DNA of 64,000 nt from Halosolutus amylolyticus (GTDB lineage Archaea > Halobacteriota > Halobacteria > Halobacteriales > Natrialbaceae). The DNA lies in assembly GCF_023566055.1 (NCBI RefSeq), contig NZ_JALIQP010000005.1, forward strand, positions 124,001 through 188,000, written 5' to 3'. Shown piece after piece: positions 1 to 8,430 of this stretch (position 1 is the stretch's first letter; each line of letters opens with the position of its first letter). Position numbers and translations under genes: made by a program. The notes below the pieces were generated by a model. The model saw only the letters and a list, made by a program, of their open reading frames with translations, was not told where the DNA came from and did not search any database.

Positions 1-2
1 CC

Positions 3-377
3 GCCGTTCCCGAGTCGGAGACCGGCGACGACGGCGAGTCTCCGGATCGCTGCTCCCCGTGGCACTACCACGCGGGACTCCCCTCGCGGTTCGCGTGGTG
101 GTACTACCGGAAGGTGTACGAAGGGGACTACGAGGACGGCGCGGTGCAACTCCCCTGTCGCACGCCCTGTCTGCTCCACGTCTGGACAGTCGACCATCCC
201 GAGAGCGTCTACGCCCACGACGCGCCACCGCCGGAGTACCGCGATCGAGACCCCGCGGACGAGGCCAGTTTCGAGACGGACGCGGACCCCGGCGAGGACG
301 TGCTCGGCTGGGACGTGCTTCCGGACGAGGCGACTCCCGATCTGCTTCCGGGCGAGTTCTCCGTTCTCGGGCCCTGA
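3..377 (+). CDS. C-terminal part of an unrecognised protein (5' truncated)
   Basis: The frame is open from the first in-frame codon at the window edge to the stop, so only the last 124 residues are visible and the true start lies upstream. The visible part is acidic and has an aromatic stretch (WHYH, then FAWWYYRKVY) and a CRTPCLLHVW segment with two cysteines that could bind metal or form a disulfide. I do not recognise the family. It converges on the kinase gene that follows, with 16 nt between the two stops. The GTG inside the frame at 114 is probably not the start, because the acidic reading frame continues upstream of it. Confidence 0.6.
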   Translation, partial: AVPESETGDDGESPDRCSPWHYHAGLPSRFAWWYYRKVYEGDYEDGAVQLPCRTPCLLHVWTVDHPESVYAHDAPPPEYRDRDPADEASFETDADPGEDVLGWDVLPDEATPDLLPGEFSVLGP

Positions 378-393
378 ACACACTCCTGTGGAC

Positions 394-858
394 TTACTCG
401 GCGGCCGCGTCGAGCCAGCCCCACGCCGCCAGCGCGGCCACGACCCGGTCGACCGCTTCCGTCACGGTGCAGTCGTCGGTGTCGATCACGACGTCGGCGT
501 CCGGGTCGTCGAACTCCCGGTAGACCACGTGGACGCCCTGCTCGTCGATCGAGTCCGGCCGCGATCGATTGCGTTCGAGGCAGGTCCCGAGGCTCGCCGT
601 GACGTGGACGAACCGGACGTCCTCGAGGGTGCGAAACTGCGTCTGCCACTCGCGCCGGTAGAACGTGCCATCGACGAGGTGGACGGCGTTCTCGGGTCCC
701 TCGGAGACCCGTTCGTAGAGTCGTTCGTACGTGCGACTGGAGAACTCGTCGGAGTGGTGGCTCTCGACGCGTACGCCCTGGCGGGCGAGACGGTCTCGAA
801 CCCGGTTCGTGATCGTCGTTTTGCCGGCACCGGGCGGACCGCAAACGACGAGTATCAC
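394..858 (-). CDS. P-loop kinase / AAA-type ATPase, small-molecule or RNA kinase-like
   Basis: The protein has 154 residues and opens with a beta strand followed by a Walker A motif, GPPGAGKTT, at residues 7-15. The size and fold pattern match the adenylate/chloramphenicol/L-seryl-tRNA kinase-like P-loop group. The segment HVTASLGTCLERNRSR looks like the arginine-bearing lid that follows the strand ending in VRFVH. The substrate cannot be read from sequence; a nucleotide, sugar or tRNA-linked substrate is possible. The ATG places the P-loop directly at the N-terminus, as usual for the family. It lies upstream of the membrane paralogue cluster on the same strand, with no obvious operon link. 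Confidence 0.75.
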   Translation of the reverse strand: MILVVCGPPGAGKTTITNRVRDRLARQGVRVESHHSDEFSSRTYERLYERVSEGPENAVHLVDGTFYRREWQTQFRTLEDVRFVHVTASLGTCLERNRSRPDSIDEQGVHVVYREFDDPDADVVIDTDDCTVTEAVDRVVAALAAWGWLDAAAE

Positions 859-918
859 GGTCGCTCACTCGTCGTCGAACGGTGTAATCCCTTCCGTTTC
901 GACCTCCCTCGCCGATCG

Positions 919-1959
919 CTACTGCTCCCAGTCGATCTCCTCGCCGCGGCCCGACTCGCGGAGGATGAACGGCCCGATCGCCAGCGTTCGCTGGGCCATC
1001 GTCGCGATCCGCAGGATGAAGGCGATCAACAGGAGAAACGGGGTGACGGCGATCGTCGCCGCCAGCGCGACGATCCAGACGAGGAGATCCACGCCCAGGA
1101 ACACCCCTATCACGGCGTTCGAATCGAAAAAGAGCAGCATCGACATCGTCACGATCAGGGAGGGCACGGCGACGTACATCATCGCCCGCGAGAGATTGAT
1201 CAGTTCCCACTGGAAGTACAGCGTCTTGAAGTGCTCGCGGGCGAGGCCGAACAGCTTCAGCGACTCGAGCAGGTCGTCGTAGGCCTCGCGAGCCTCGTCG
1301 GTGAACGAGTCGGCGTGGGTGTTCCGGATCCGCCGGGTCCGGAAGATCTTCCAGGAGTAGTTGTAGTCGAGCGCGGCCTTGACGACCTCGTAGGTGCCGA
1401 ACTGGGCGTCGTCCAGGTCGGCGCGGACCGACTCGGCGTGCGTCGTGAGGTTGTCGACGAAGTCGTCGACCCGTTCCTGAAGGTCCGCATCCTGGCTATC
1501 GGAGACGGCCTCCCGGAAGTCGAGCGCCCGCTCCTCGGAGGCGGCGACGATCGCCTGCACGAACGAGGCCGGTTCCGGCGGACTGATCGGCGCGTCGATC
1601 GATCCGCCGACGTTCTCGCGAAACTCGAGTGCCCCCTCGAGCCGCGTTCGCTGGTCTTCGACCGCACCGATCTCCTGGGAGAGCACCAGCGAGTTGATCG
1701 TGACCACGAGCGTGACCCCGGTGATCAGCGCCGTCGTCAGCGCCTGGAAGAGCGTCCCGATCGGATCCGACGTCCCGACGAGCGCCCTGAGCGAGACGGG
1801 ACTGAGTCGGGCGACGACGAGCAGTCCGACGAAGACGAACGCCATGAGGCCGACCGTGACGACCCACCGGTTCGCGTTCAACAGGAGCTGGTGTTTCCAC
1901 GTCGAGGCCGCGCTACGTTCGGCCATCGTATCGCTGGGCTGGGACCCGTCGCCGCTCAT
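919..1959 (-). CDS. Haloarchaeal four-helix membrane protein, paralogue 1 of 4
   Basis: The protein has 346 residues with hydrophobic segments near 32-52, 68-92, 259-278 and 290-325. A soluble, acidic, helical domain of about 150 residues separates the helix pairs. The motif REHFKTLYFQWELINLSRA comes just before the third helix, and LAIGPFILRE closes the protein. Both are shared with the next two genes. I do not know a function; the layout suggests a membrane sensor or channel-like scaffold. The ATG at 1959 was chosen because the open frame upstream of it runs into the palindromic repeat and is not protein-like. An alternative ATG lies at 1926. Confidence 0.8.
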   Translation of the reverse strand: MSGDGSQPSDTMAERSAASTWKHQLLLNANRWVVTVGLMAFVFVGLLVVARLSPVSLRALVGTSDPIGTLFQALTTALITGVTLVVTINSLVLSQEIGAVEDQRTRLEGALEFRENVGGSIDAPISPPEPASFVQAIVAASEERALDFREAVSDSQDADLQERVDDFVDNLTTHAESVRADLDDAQFGTYEVVKAALDYNYSWKIFRTRRIRNTHADSFTDEAREAYDDLLESLKLFGLAREHFKTLYFQWELINLSRAMMYVAVPSLIVTMSMLLFFDSNAVIGVFLGVDLLVWIVALAATIAVTPFLLLIAFILRIATMAQRTLAIGPFILRESGRGEEIDWEQ

Positions 1960-2041
1960 CGGTCGGCCCGGACGATACCACATCGCCCGGGAAATAGCTA
2001 CGGCAGGAGTCCGCGCCACTGAACGCGGTGGTGTCGACGGC

Positions 2042-2126
2042 TCATACGGTCCGTTGTACCGAGTTACCGGTGCAACCGCAGGCCGGGCGCGGTTGCACCG
2101 GCACTGACGTACGACGGTCCGTATCA
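2042..2126. repeat. Stop-codon palindrome, copy A (85 bp)
   Basis: This is an imperfect inverted repeat. It starts TCATACGG and ends CCGTATCA, with complementary core arms TGCAACCGC and GCGGTTGCA. The last three bases are the complement of the TGA stop of the minus-strand gene at 2124-3149, so the gene's stop codon is part of the element. It is one of eight full copies in this window, all 85-86 bp long. Confidence 0.9.
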
Positions 2127-3149
2127 CCCCAGGTCCTCGTCACGCTCGGACTCCCGAAGGATGAACGGGCCCATCGCGAGCGTTCGCTTGGCGACCGACG
2201 CGATCCGGAGGATGTAGACGATGAAGACGACGAACGGGGCGATACCGACGACGAAGCCCGCGCTCGTCACCCAGACGAGGTTGTCGACGCCCAGCGTCGT
2301 CCCGGGGAGCGCACTCCCGTCGATGTACATCAAGAACAGCGCGATCGCCGTCAGCGCGGGCACCGAGATGTAGAGCAGGGCCCGCGAGAGGTTGATCAGC
2401 TCCCACTGGAAGTACAGCGTCTTGAAGTGCTCGCGGGCCGGCCCGAAGAACTTGAGAAGTGTGATCATCTCGCTGATCTCCTCGACAGCGTCGTCAGACA
2501 GTTCGTCGTCGTGCTCGGCGCGGATCTTGCGGGCGTCGTAAATCTTCCGGGAGTAGTTGAAGTTGAGCGCGTTCCAGATCACGTCGAACGTCCCGAACTG
2601 GGCGCTCTCGAGGTCGTCCTTGACTACCTGCGCGTTCTCGACGGCGTCGTCGACGTAGTCGGCGATTTTTCCCTGCAGTTCCTCGCCGTGGTCGCCCGCC
2701 ACCGCTCGCTCGAGGTCGGTCGCTTCTTCCTCGACGCCGTCGACGAGTTCGTAGAGGAACGCCGCGGGTTCGGGCGGCGTCACGTCCTCCTCGAGTTCGT
2801 CCTCGATGTCTCGGCGGAAGCCCATGGCTTCCTGCATGCGCTCGCGCTGCTCGCCGACCGCGCCGAGTTCCTGGGAGAGCACCAGCTGGTTGATCGTGAC
2901 GACGATCGAGGTTCCGGTGATGATCGCCCCGATGAACGCCGAGAAGATCCAGAAGGTCCCGTTGTGCCGCTGGACGATCACGCGGAGGGGTGTGAGTCCG
3001 AGGAAGCTGGCCCCCACCAGGACGGCGAACACGGTCGCCAGTACCGCCGCCGTGAAGAGCCAGCGGTTCAACCGGAGCAACACCCACAGTCGCAGGCCGC
3101 CGACGCCGGCCCGCTGACTCAACACGTTGCTCGAGTCCGAGTTACTCAT
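2124..3149 (-). CDS. Haloarchaeal four-helix membrane protein, paralogue 2 of 4
   Basis: The 341-residue protein is clearly homologous to its neighbours. It has an N-terminal hydrophobic pair, the line NQLVLSQELGAVGEQRERM after helix 2, an acidic helical middle domain, the REHFKTLYFQWELINLSRA motif, a C-terminal hydrophobic pair and the ending AMGPFILRES. The start ATG at 3149 precedes a short hydrophilic tail and then the first helix. The TGA stop is formed by the end of palindrome copy A. It is divergent from paralogue 3, with about 170 nt between the starts that must hold both promoters. Function unknown. Confidence 0.82.
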   Translation of the reverse strand: MSNSDSSNVLSQRAGVGGLRLWVLLRLNRWLFTAAVLATVFAVLVGASFLGLTPLRVIVQRHNGTFWIFSAFIGAIITGTSIVVTINQLVLSQELGAVGEQRERMQEAMGFRRDIEDELEEDVTPPEPAAFLYELVDGVEEEATDLERAVAGDHGEELQGKIADYVDDAVENAQVVKDDLESAQFGTFDVIWNALNFNYSRKIYDARKIRAEHDDELSDDAVEEISEMITLLKFFGPAREHFKTLYFQWELINLSRALLYISVPALTAIALFLMYIDGSALPGTTLGVDNLVWVTSAGFVVGIAPFVVFIVYILRIASVAKRTLAMGPFILRESERDEDLG

Positions 3150-3320
3150 TGACCGTGACGAACGAACGACGACGGCGGGTAAAATACTACAGCGGGAGTG
3201 AGCAAATCCGACGGGTGGCCGGCGCCCGTCGACCGCCCGTCCATCCAGCGCCGGCGACTGCTGATGGCCGTGCGAACGACGAAAACACTTGTCCGGACGG
3301 TCATGGTACGGGCAGGACGT

Positions 3321-4373
3321 ATGAGCGAGTCCGGTCGGAGCAAGAGCGCCGAGACGGCCACCACGATAGCCGATCGCGTTCCCGGCGGCCGTCCGATACT
3401 GTGGGTCCTGGTCGAGGGTAACCGCGCGCTGGTGGCGAGTGTGATGCTCGCGGTCGCCTACGCCCTCCTCGTCGGACTCGGCGAGTTCGGCCCCGGCTCG
3501 ATCGCGAAGCTGTTCGAACCCGATCCCGTCTTCGCGCTGTTTACGCCGATCATCATCGGGATCATCATGGGCGTCAGCCTCGTGTTGACCTTCAACCAGC
3601 TCGTCCTCTCGGCGGAACTCGGCCCGGTCGCGGACCAGCGCGAGCGGATGGCCGGGGCGATGGCCTTCCGCACGGACGTCGAGGACGCCGTCGGACGGGA
3701 CACGAGCCCCCCGGAACCGTCGGTCTTTCTCCGCGGCCTCGTCGAGGCGACCGGCGACGAGGCCCGAACCCTCCTCGAACGGGTCGAGTCCGAACCGGAC
3801 GTCAACGCGGCCGCTCGCGAGGACGTTCGCGAGTACGCACGGGGGATCGTCGCCGACGCCGATCGGGTCGCCGAGACGCTCGCGGGCCAGCAGTTCGGCC
3901 GGTTCGAGGTCGTCCGTGCCGCCCTGGAGTACAACTACTCCTGGAAGATCTACACCGGCCGGCGCGTCAGGAACCGACACGCCGAGCGGCTGCCGGAGGA
4001 CGTCGTCGCTGAATTCGACGATCTGCTCAGGATCCTCGAGTTCTTCGGGCCGGCCCGCGAGCACTTCAAGACGCTGTACTTCCGGTGGGAGATCATCAAC
4101 ATCTCGCAGGCGCTGGCCTACATCGCCTTGCCCGCGCTGTCGGTCGCGGCCTACATGATCCTGATCTTCGAGACCGGCGACGTAGCCGGGACGACGCTGG
4201 GGTTCGACCGCGGCCTGCTGGTCGTCGGCCTCGGATTCGCGATCGGCGTGACGCCGTTCGCGATCTTCCTGTCCTATATCCTCCGGATCGTCACCGTCGC
4301 GAAGTGGACGCTTGCGATCGGCCCGTTCGTCCTCCGGGAGACCGATCGCGGGGCGGACGTCGAGTGGGAGTGA
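3321..4373 (+). CDS. Haloarchaeal four-helix membrane protein, paralogue 3 of 4
   Basis: The 350-residue protein has the same architecture as paralogues 1 and 2: two N-terminal helices, a soluble domain, the motif REHFKTLYFRWEIINISQA, two C-terminal helices and the ending AIGPFVLRET. The ATG at 3321 gives a short hydrophilic leader like that of the paralogues; the longer open frame from 3198 adds an arginine-rich stretch unlike any of them. It runs tail-to-tail into paralogue 4: its TGA ends at 4373 and the opposite stop starts at 4374, leaving no spacer. Confidence 0.82.
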   Translation: MSESGRSKSAETATTIADRVPGGRPILWVLVEGNRALVASVMLAVAYALLVGLGEFGPGSIAKLFEPDPVFALFTPIIIGIIMGVSLVLTFNQLVLSAELGPVADQRERMAGAMAFRTDVEDAVGRDTSPPEPSVFLRGLVEATGDEARTLLERVESEPDVNAAAREDVREYARGIVADADRVAETLAGQQFGRFEVVRAALEYNYSWKIYTGRRVRNRHAERLPEDVVAEFDDLLRILEFFGPAREHFKTLYFRWEIINISQALAYIALPALSVAAYMILIFETGDVAGTTLGFDRGLLVVGLGFAIGVTPFAIFLSYILRIVTVAKWTLAIGPFVLRETDRGADVEWE

Positions 4374-5420
4374 CTAGCGCTCCTCGCCGTAGGTCACGTC
4401 GAACGGGCCCTCGTCGGGATCCTTCTGGGGAATTATCGGGCCGACCGACGCGGTCCGGCGCGTGACGGTCGCGGTCCGGAGGATGTAGGACGCGAGGAGG
4501 GCGAGCGGCGAGAGCGCGACGACGATCAGCCCGATGGCGACGTAGGGAAGCACGGCGACGCTGACGCTCGGACCGACCACGTCAGCGTACATGAGGCCGA
4601 CGAGGATCGCCGACAGGATCGAGGGCACCCCGCAGTAGATCGTCAGCTGCGAGAACCGGGTGAGTTCCCGCTGGAGGTAGGTCGTCTTGAACTGCTCGCG
4701 GGCTACGGCGAACAGTTCCAGCGACTCGATCAGGTCGTCGAAGCGTTCCGTGGCGGCCGGCGACAGCGCGTCCGCGTACTCGCCGCGCAGGTGGGTGGCG
4801 GCGTACAGGTGCCAGGCCTCGTCGTAGTTGATCGCCGCCGAGACGGCCGCAAACGACCCGAACGTCCCTCGATCGAGCACCTCGTCCACGCGTTCGGTCC
4901 GTTCCTGGACGTCGTTCGTGTACCGCGTGACCGTCTCGCGGACCTCCTCGTCGTGGCTCGCGACGGCGTCGGCGAGGTCGTCGGCGTCGTGTCGGATCGA
5001 TTCGACGATCAGTTCGAGAGTTCCCGTGGGCGTCGCCGGGGTCGCCGGAACGCCTGCGTCGTCCGCCACGTCCCGCCGAAACTCCACGACCGATTCGAAC
5101 CGATCGCGCGCCTTGCCGGCCGAACTGAACTCCTGGGAGAGAATGAGTTGGTTGACCGAGACGACCAGCGTGACCAGCGAGAACGTCCCCGCGATCATGC
5201 CGCTGGCGACCCGCGTGACGGAGTTCGGGTTGACGAACGAGACGATACCGAGTTCGTGCAGGACGAGCAACAGGGCGACGACGACGACCGACAGGAGCGC
5301 CGCGACGATCACGCGATTACCCTCGACCACGATCCACTCGCGAACCCCGGACAGCCCCGACCTCGCGCCGACGTCCGCCCCGTAGCTCTCGAGCGTCTCG
5401 TCGGTTTCCGAGGGCCCCAT
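4374..5420 (-). CDS. Haloarchaeal four-helix membrane protein, diverged paralogue 4 of 4
   Basis: The 348-residue protein keeps the topology and the VSVNQLILSQEFSSAGKARDR line after helix 2. The key motif has drifted to AREQFKTTYLQRELTRFSQ, and the ending reads ASVGPIIPQKDP instead of GPFILRE. The soluble domain is still rich in Asp and Glu. It is the most divergent member of the cluster and may have a different partner. The ATG at 5420 was preferred over an upstream in-frame codon because it matches the short hydrophilic N-termini of the paralogues. Confidence 0.8.
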   Translation of the reverse strand: MGPSETDETLESYGADVGARSGLSGVREWIVVEGNRVIVAALLSVVVVALLLVLHELGIVSFVNPNSVTRVASGMIAGTFSLVTLVVSVNQLILSQEFSSAGKARDRFESVVEFRRDVADDAGVPATPATPTGTLELIVESIRHDADDLADAVASHDEEVRETVTRYTNDVQERTERVDEVLDRGTFGSFAAVSAAINYDEAWHLYAATHLRGEYADALSPAATERFDDLIESLELFAVAREQFKTTYLQRELTRFSQLTIYCGVPSILSAILVGLMYADVVGPSVSVAVLPYVAIGLIVVALSPLALLASYILRTATVTRRTASVGPIIPQKDPDEGPFDVTYGEER

Positions 5421-5625
5421 GGCGACACGTTCCACAGTCCCGACAATAAGGCCCTGCGTTGCATACACCGCTCGTCCCCGCGTGGGCCGCGGGTGCTGGG
5501 TGCGATCGGTGTCTCGCGGCGCGAGCGCGACCGCTGTCGGTTCAGGGCCTACACTGAAATACGTCCGCGGTGTCGAGTCACCGTATGCCCGGTGACGGAA
5601 CTATCTCGCGGACGCACGCTCGGCG

Positions 5626-6135
5626 ATGACCCGATCGGAGTCGACGAGTCGACGGCGACTGCTCGCCTCGATCGGTGCCGGAATCGCGGCCGCAGCAGCC
5701 GGCTGTGCGGGGAGCGGAGGTCTCGACGGCGAACCGACCTACGAGGACGGCACCGTCGACGCCGGCAACGTCACCAACGCCTCCGAGCGATCGGCGACCC
5801 AGATGGCCGCGGCGGAGGCGGTCGCCGAACGGGAACCGAACACCGCGGTGACGCCGCTCGATCCGCTCTCGCTGATCGAACACGAGTTCGTCGTCGAAGA
5901 CAACTATCTCGGCTCGACCGTCCAGGGAATCGTCGCGAACACGGGGTCCGATCGGATCCAGCTCGTCGAAGTCCGGACGCGGGTCTACGACGACGCCGGC
6001 AACATGCTCGGCCAGTACCTCGCCAGTACCGGCGACCTGAACGGCGGAGCGTCCTGGTCGTTCCAGGTGGTCGTCCTCGAGTCCCCGGCGGACGTCGCGG
6101 ACTACGACATCACGGTCCTGGGAACGCCGACGTGA
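5626..6135 (+). CDS. Tat-exported lipoprotein with FxLYD-like domain
   Basis: The 169-residue precursor begins with a twin-arginine motif (RRRLL), a hydrophobic Ala-rich stretch and a lipobox ending AAAGC. It should therefore be exported folded and anchored by a lipid on the cysteine. The mature part contains EHEFVVEDNYLGSTVQGIVAN-type sequence and a VRTRVYDDAGNMLG strand pattern that fits the FxLYD beta-sandwich often found in archaeal and Bacillus lipoproteins. The domain is presumably a surface binding or structural module; its ligand is unknown. The gene stands alone between the membrane cluster and the pspA pair. Confidence 0.8.
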   Translation: MTRSESTSRRRLLASIGAGIAAAAAGCAGSGGLDGEPTYEDGTVDAGNVTNASERSATQMAAAEAVAEREPNTAVTPLDPLSLIEHEFVVEDNYLGSTVQGIVANTGSDRIQLVEVRTRVYDDAGNMLGQYLASTGDLNGGASWSFQVVVLESPADVADYDITVLGTPT

Positions 6136-6198
6136 GGTCGGTCCGTCCGTGGCGTCGACACCTCGGCGGCCGATGAGCACGAGTCCCCTTCTCGCGCC

Positions 6199-6540
6199 CT
6201 ACGAGGACGACTCCATCGCCTCGGCGAGGTCGTCGTCGACCGCGTCGACGATCGCGTCCGGACCCTCGTTCAGCGCGTAGGCAGGCCGGCCTTTCCCCGT
6301 CGGCGACGTCTCCGATCCGGCGATCTCCTCGACGATACCCTCGTCCTCGAGGCGGTAGAGCGATCGCATCACGTCCGCCTCGGTGAGCGTTCCGACGACC
6401 GTCTCGACGCCGTCCAGTCGCGTCTTGCACACCTGCCGGAGTTCGGGCGTCTGCACCGGCGTCTCACCGTCCCGATCGAGCGCGACGACCCCGAGCAGGA
6501 CGGCCTGATCGGTCAGTGACAGCGAGTCCTTCGAGACCAT
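6199..6540 (-). CDS. Winged-helix regulator next to pspA
   Basis: The protein has 113 residues. The region LTDQAVLLGVVALD, then TPELRQVCKT and a VMRSLYRLEDEGIVEEI helix-turn-wing pattern, is typical of small archaeal winged-helix DNA-binding proteins. GKGRPAYAL forms the wing strand. The C-terminus is an acidic helix. It lies directly downstream of pspA on the same strand, separated by about 140 nt, so a role in controlling the envelope-stress gene is a reasonable inference but not shown. The start ATG at 6540 is the first that leaves the fold intact. Confidence 0.75.
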   Translation of the reverse strand: MVSKDSLSLTDQAVLLGVVALDRDGETPVQTPELRQVCKTRLDGVETVVGTLTEADVMRSLYRLEDEGIVEEIAGSETSPTGKGRPAYALNEGPDAIVDAVDDDLAEAMESSS

Positions 6541-6680
6541 ACGGCCATCTTCGATCCGGGAGGTCCTATGTATTTCCCCCGCGACAGGTATCGCTCGTGA
6601 GAGAACCGATCGGGAAGCGACGGCGGGAGCACTGCTCACGTGGGACCTGTCGACGATCAAAACGGTGCTGTTCGACCTGC

Positions 6681-7499
6681 TTACTCGTTCTCTTCGTCCT
6701 GCAATTCCGCGAGTTCGCTCTCGATCTCCTCGTCGTCGACCTCGCTCGCTACCTCCTCGATCTCTTCCTCGTCGACCGCGTCGGGATCGGCGGTCGACTC
6801 CTCGACGCCGACGTCGGACTTGAGCGTCTCGAGTTCGGCCTCCACGCCGCTGTCGGTCGAGAGCGACTCGAGTTCCCGATCGATGCTGTCCTTGTCCGAG
6901 AGGACGTCGTCGAACGCGCCGCTCTCGTGGAGTTCGTCCATGGCGGCCGCCCGGGCCTCCATGTCCTCGGTCTGCTCCTCGGCGCGTTCGATCGCGCGGC
7001 CGACGTCCTCGAACTCCTCGCCGGTGGCCGTCATCGCTTCCGAGACCGAGGAACTGGCCTTCGCGGCCTCGTGGCGGGCCTTCATCGTCTCCTTCTTGGT
7101 GCGGAACTCCTCGATGCGCGTCTGGAGTTCGTCTTTCTGCTCGATCAGCCGATCCTGCTGGTTCTGGAGCTCCGAGATCTGGCGATCGAGGTCCTCGATC
7201 TGGTTCATCTTCGTCTTCTTCTTCTCGAGGGCGCGTCGCGCCAGATCTTCCCGGCCCTGTTCGACCGCCGTGCGGGCCTGCTCGTTGTGTTTGTCGACGT
7301 TCTCCTCGAGGCGCTTTTTCTGCATCTCGAGGCGCTTTTTCTGCGTGGTGAGGTCGGCGATACCACGTTTGACGTCCTGGAGCTGGTCGCGCATTTGCTC
7401 GTAGGAGTAATCGAGCGTCTCCGTCGGATCTTCGGCCCGGTTGAGCACCGAATTGATCTTCGACCGGATGACGTACGAGGCCCGAGAGAGGATGCCCAT
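6681..7499 (-). CDS. pspA: PspA/IM30 family envelope protein
   Basis: The 272-residue protein starts MGILSRASYVIRSKIN, the amphipathic N-terminal helix typical of PspA/IM30/Vipp1. A long coiled coil covers about residues 25-180 (LDYSYEQMRDQLQDVKRGIA, and repeated Gln/Lys/Glu heptads). The family belongs to the ESCRT-III superfamily and polymerises on damaged membranes. The C-terminal 70 residues are an unusually acidic tail beyond the family core, common in haloarchaeal versions. Its promoter should lie in the AT-rich stretch just upstream (about 7520-7545). Confidence 0.92.
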   Translation of the reverse strand: MGILSRASYVIRSKINSVLNRAEDPTETLDYSYEQMRDQLQDVKRGIADLTTQKKRLEMQKKRLEENVDKHNEQARTAVEQGREDLARRALEKKKTKMNQIEDLDRQISELQNQQDRLIEQKDELQTRIEEFRTKKETMKARHEAAKASSSVSEAMTATGEEFEDVGRAIERAEEQTEDMEARAAAMDELHESGAFDDVLSDKDSIDRELESLSTDSGVEAELETLKSDVGVEESTADPDAVDEEEIEEVASEVDDEEIESELAELQDEENE

Positions 7500-7725
7500 A
7501 CTCGTACGTCTCGCTCGGTACCCTTAAAAACATCACATTAACGACAGTCATGGCCGGAATGAACTCCTGTCGTCGATCGTTCGCCGATGCTGACTGTCGG
7601 CGTCACCGACCGATCGCCGCCCCGCTCGAACCCGAACGTCCCCGAAGACGACGGCCGACAAATAGCCGACTGGGAACCCGCTCCCGTTCAGTGACTACTA
7701 AGGGCGGCGGTGACAACGATCGGGC

Positions 7726-8334
7726 ATGACCGACGTCCTCGTCCCCGGCGGGCGCGACGTCCGGGGGATCCTCGACGAACCCGCGGACGCTCCGAACGCG
7801 ATCGTCGTCGCCTGTCCACCCCATCCGCAACACGGCGGTTCGCGATCGGATCGCCGACTGACGGCCGTGAGCGAGACCCTCACGGCGGCGGGAATCGCCT
7901 GCCTCCGGTTCGATTACGGGCCGTGGGAGGAGGGAGTGGGCGAGCGCGAGGACGTCCGGAACGCGATTCGATGGGCCGGCGAGCGAGCCGATCGCGTCGG
8001 CGTCTTCGGCTTCAGTTTCGGCGCTGCACAGTCACTGCTCGCCACGGCCGACGTGGAGGTGGCCGTCTCGGCCGTCTCCGTCCTCGCTCCGCCGGCACGG
8101 CTCGGTCCCGATCTCGACGCCGTCGCGGCTTACGATCGACTCGACTGTCCCGTCCAGGTCTGTTACGGCGAACGCGACACGACCGTCGACTCGGAGCCGA
8201 TCGTCGATCTGGCCCGCGAGCGGGACGACGAGGTCGTGACGTTCTCGGCCGACCACTTCTTCGTCGGCCAGCACGACGCGATCGCGAGCGAGGTCGGCTC
8301 GTTCTTCGAGCGGACGGTGGCCGGTGGCGCGTAG
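7726..8334 (+). CDS. Alpha/beta hydrolase
   Basis: The 202-residue protein has the nucleophile elbow GFSFGA with Ser97 and an early oxyanion strand followed by CPPHPQHGGSRSD. A candidate acid lies in CYGERDTTVD and a late histidine in SADHFFVGQHD. This order matches the dienelactone hydrolase / YqiA-like small hydrolases called alpha/beta superfamily hydrolases in archaea. The substrate is unknown. It converges on herA, and palindrome copy B fills the gap between them. Confidence 0.8.
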   Translation: MTDVLVPGGRDVRGILDEPADAPNAIVVACPPHPQHGGSRSDRRLTAVSETLTAAGIACLRFDYGPWEEGVGEREDVRNAIRWAGERADRVGVFGFSFGAAQSLLATADVEVAVSAVSVLAPPARLGPDLDAVAAYDRLDCPVQVCYGERDTTVDSEPIVDLARERDDEVVTFSADHFFVGQHDAIASEVGSFFERTVAGGA

Positions 8335-8345
8335 CGATCGGCGAC

Positions 8346-8430
8346 TCATACGGATTGCTGTACCGATGTACCGGCGCAACCGCCGCCGGATCGCGGTTGC
8401 GCCGGAACTGACGTACAGTAAACCGTATCA
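8346..8430. repeat. Stop-codon palindrome, copy B (85 bp)
   Basis: The ends are TCATACGG and CCGTATCA, with core arms CCGGCGCAACCGC and GCGGTTGCGCCGG. The right end gives the TGA stop of the HerA gene. It fills nearly all of the space between two convergent genes. Confidence 0.92.

Noticed and set aside
388-2022. A 544-codon frame opposite the kinase and the first membrane gene
   Set aside because: It runs across two minus-strand genes and has an Arg/Asp/Glu low-complexity composition, a shadow.
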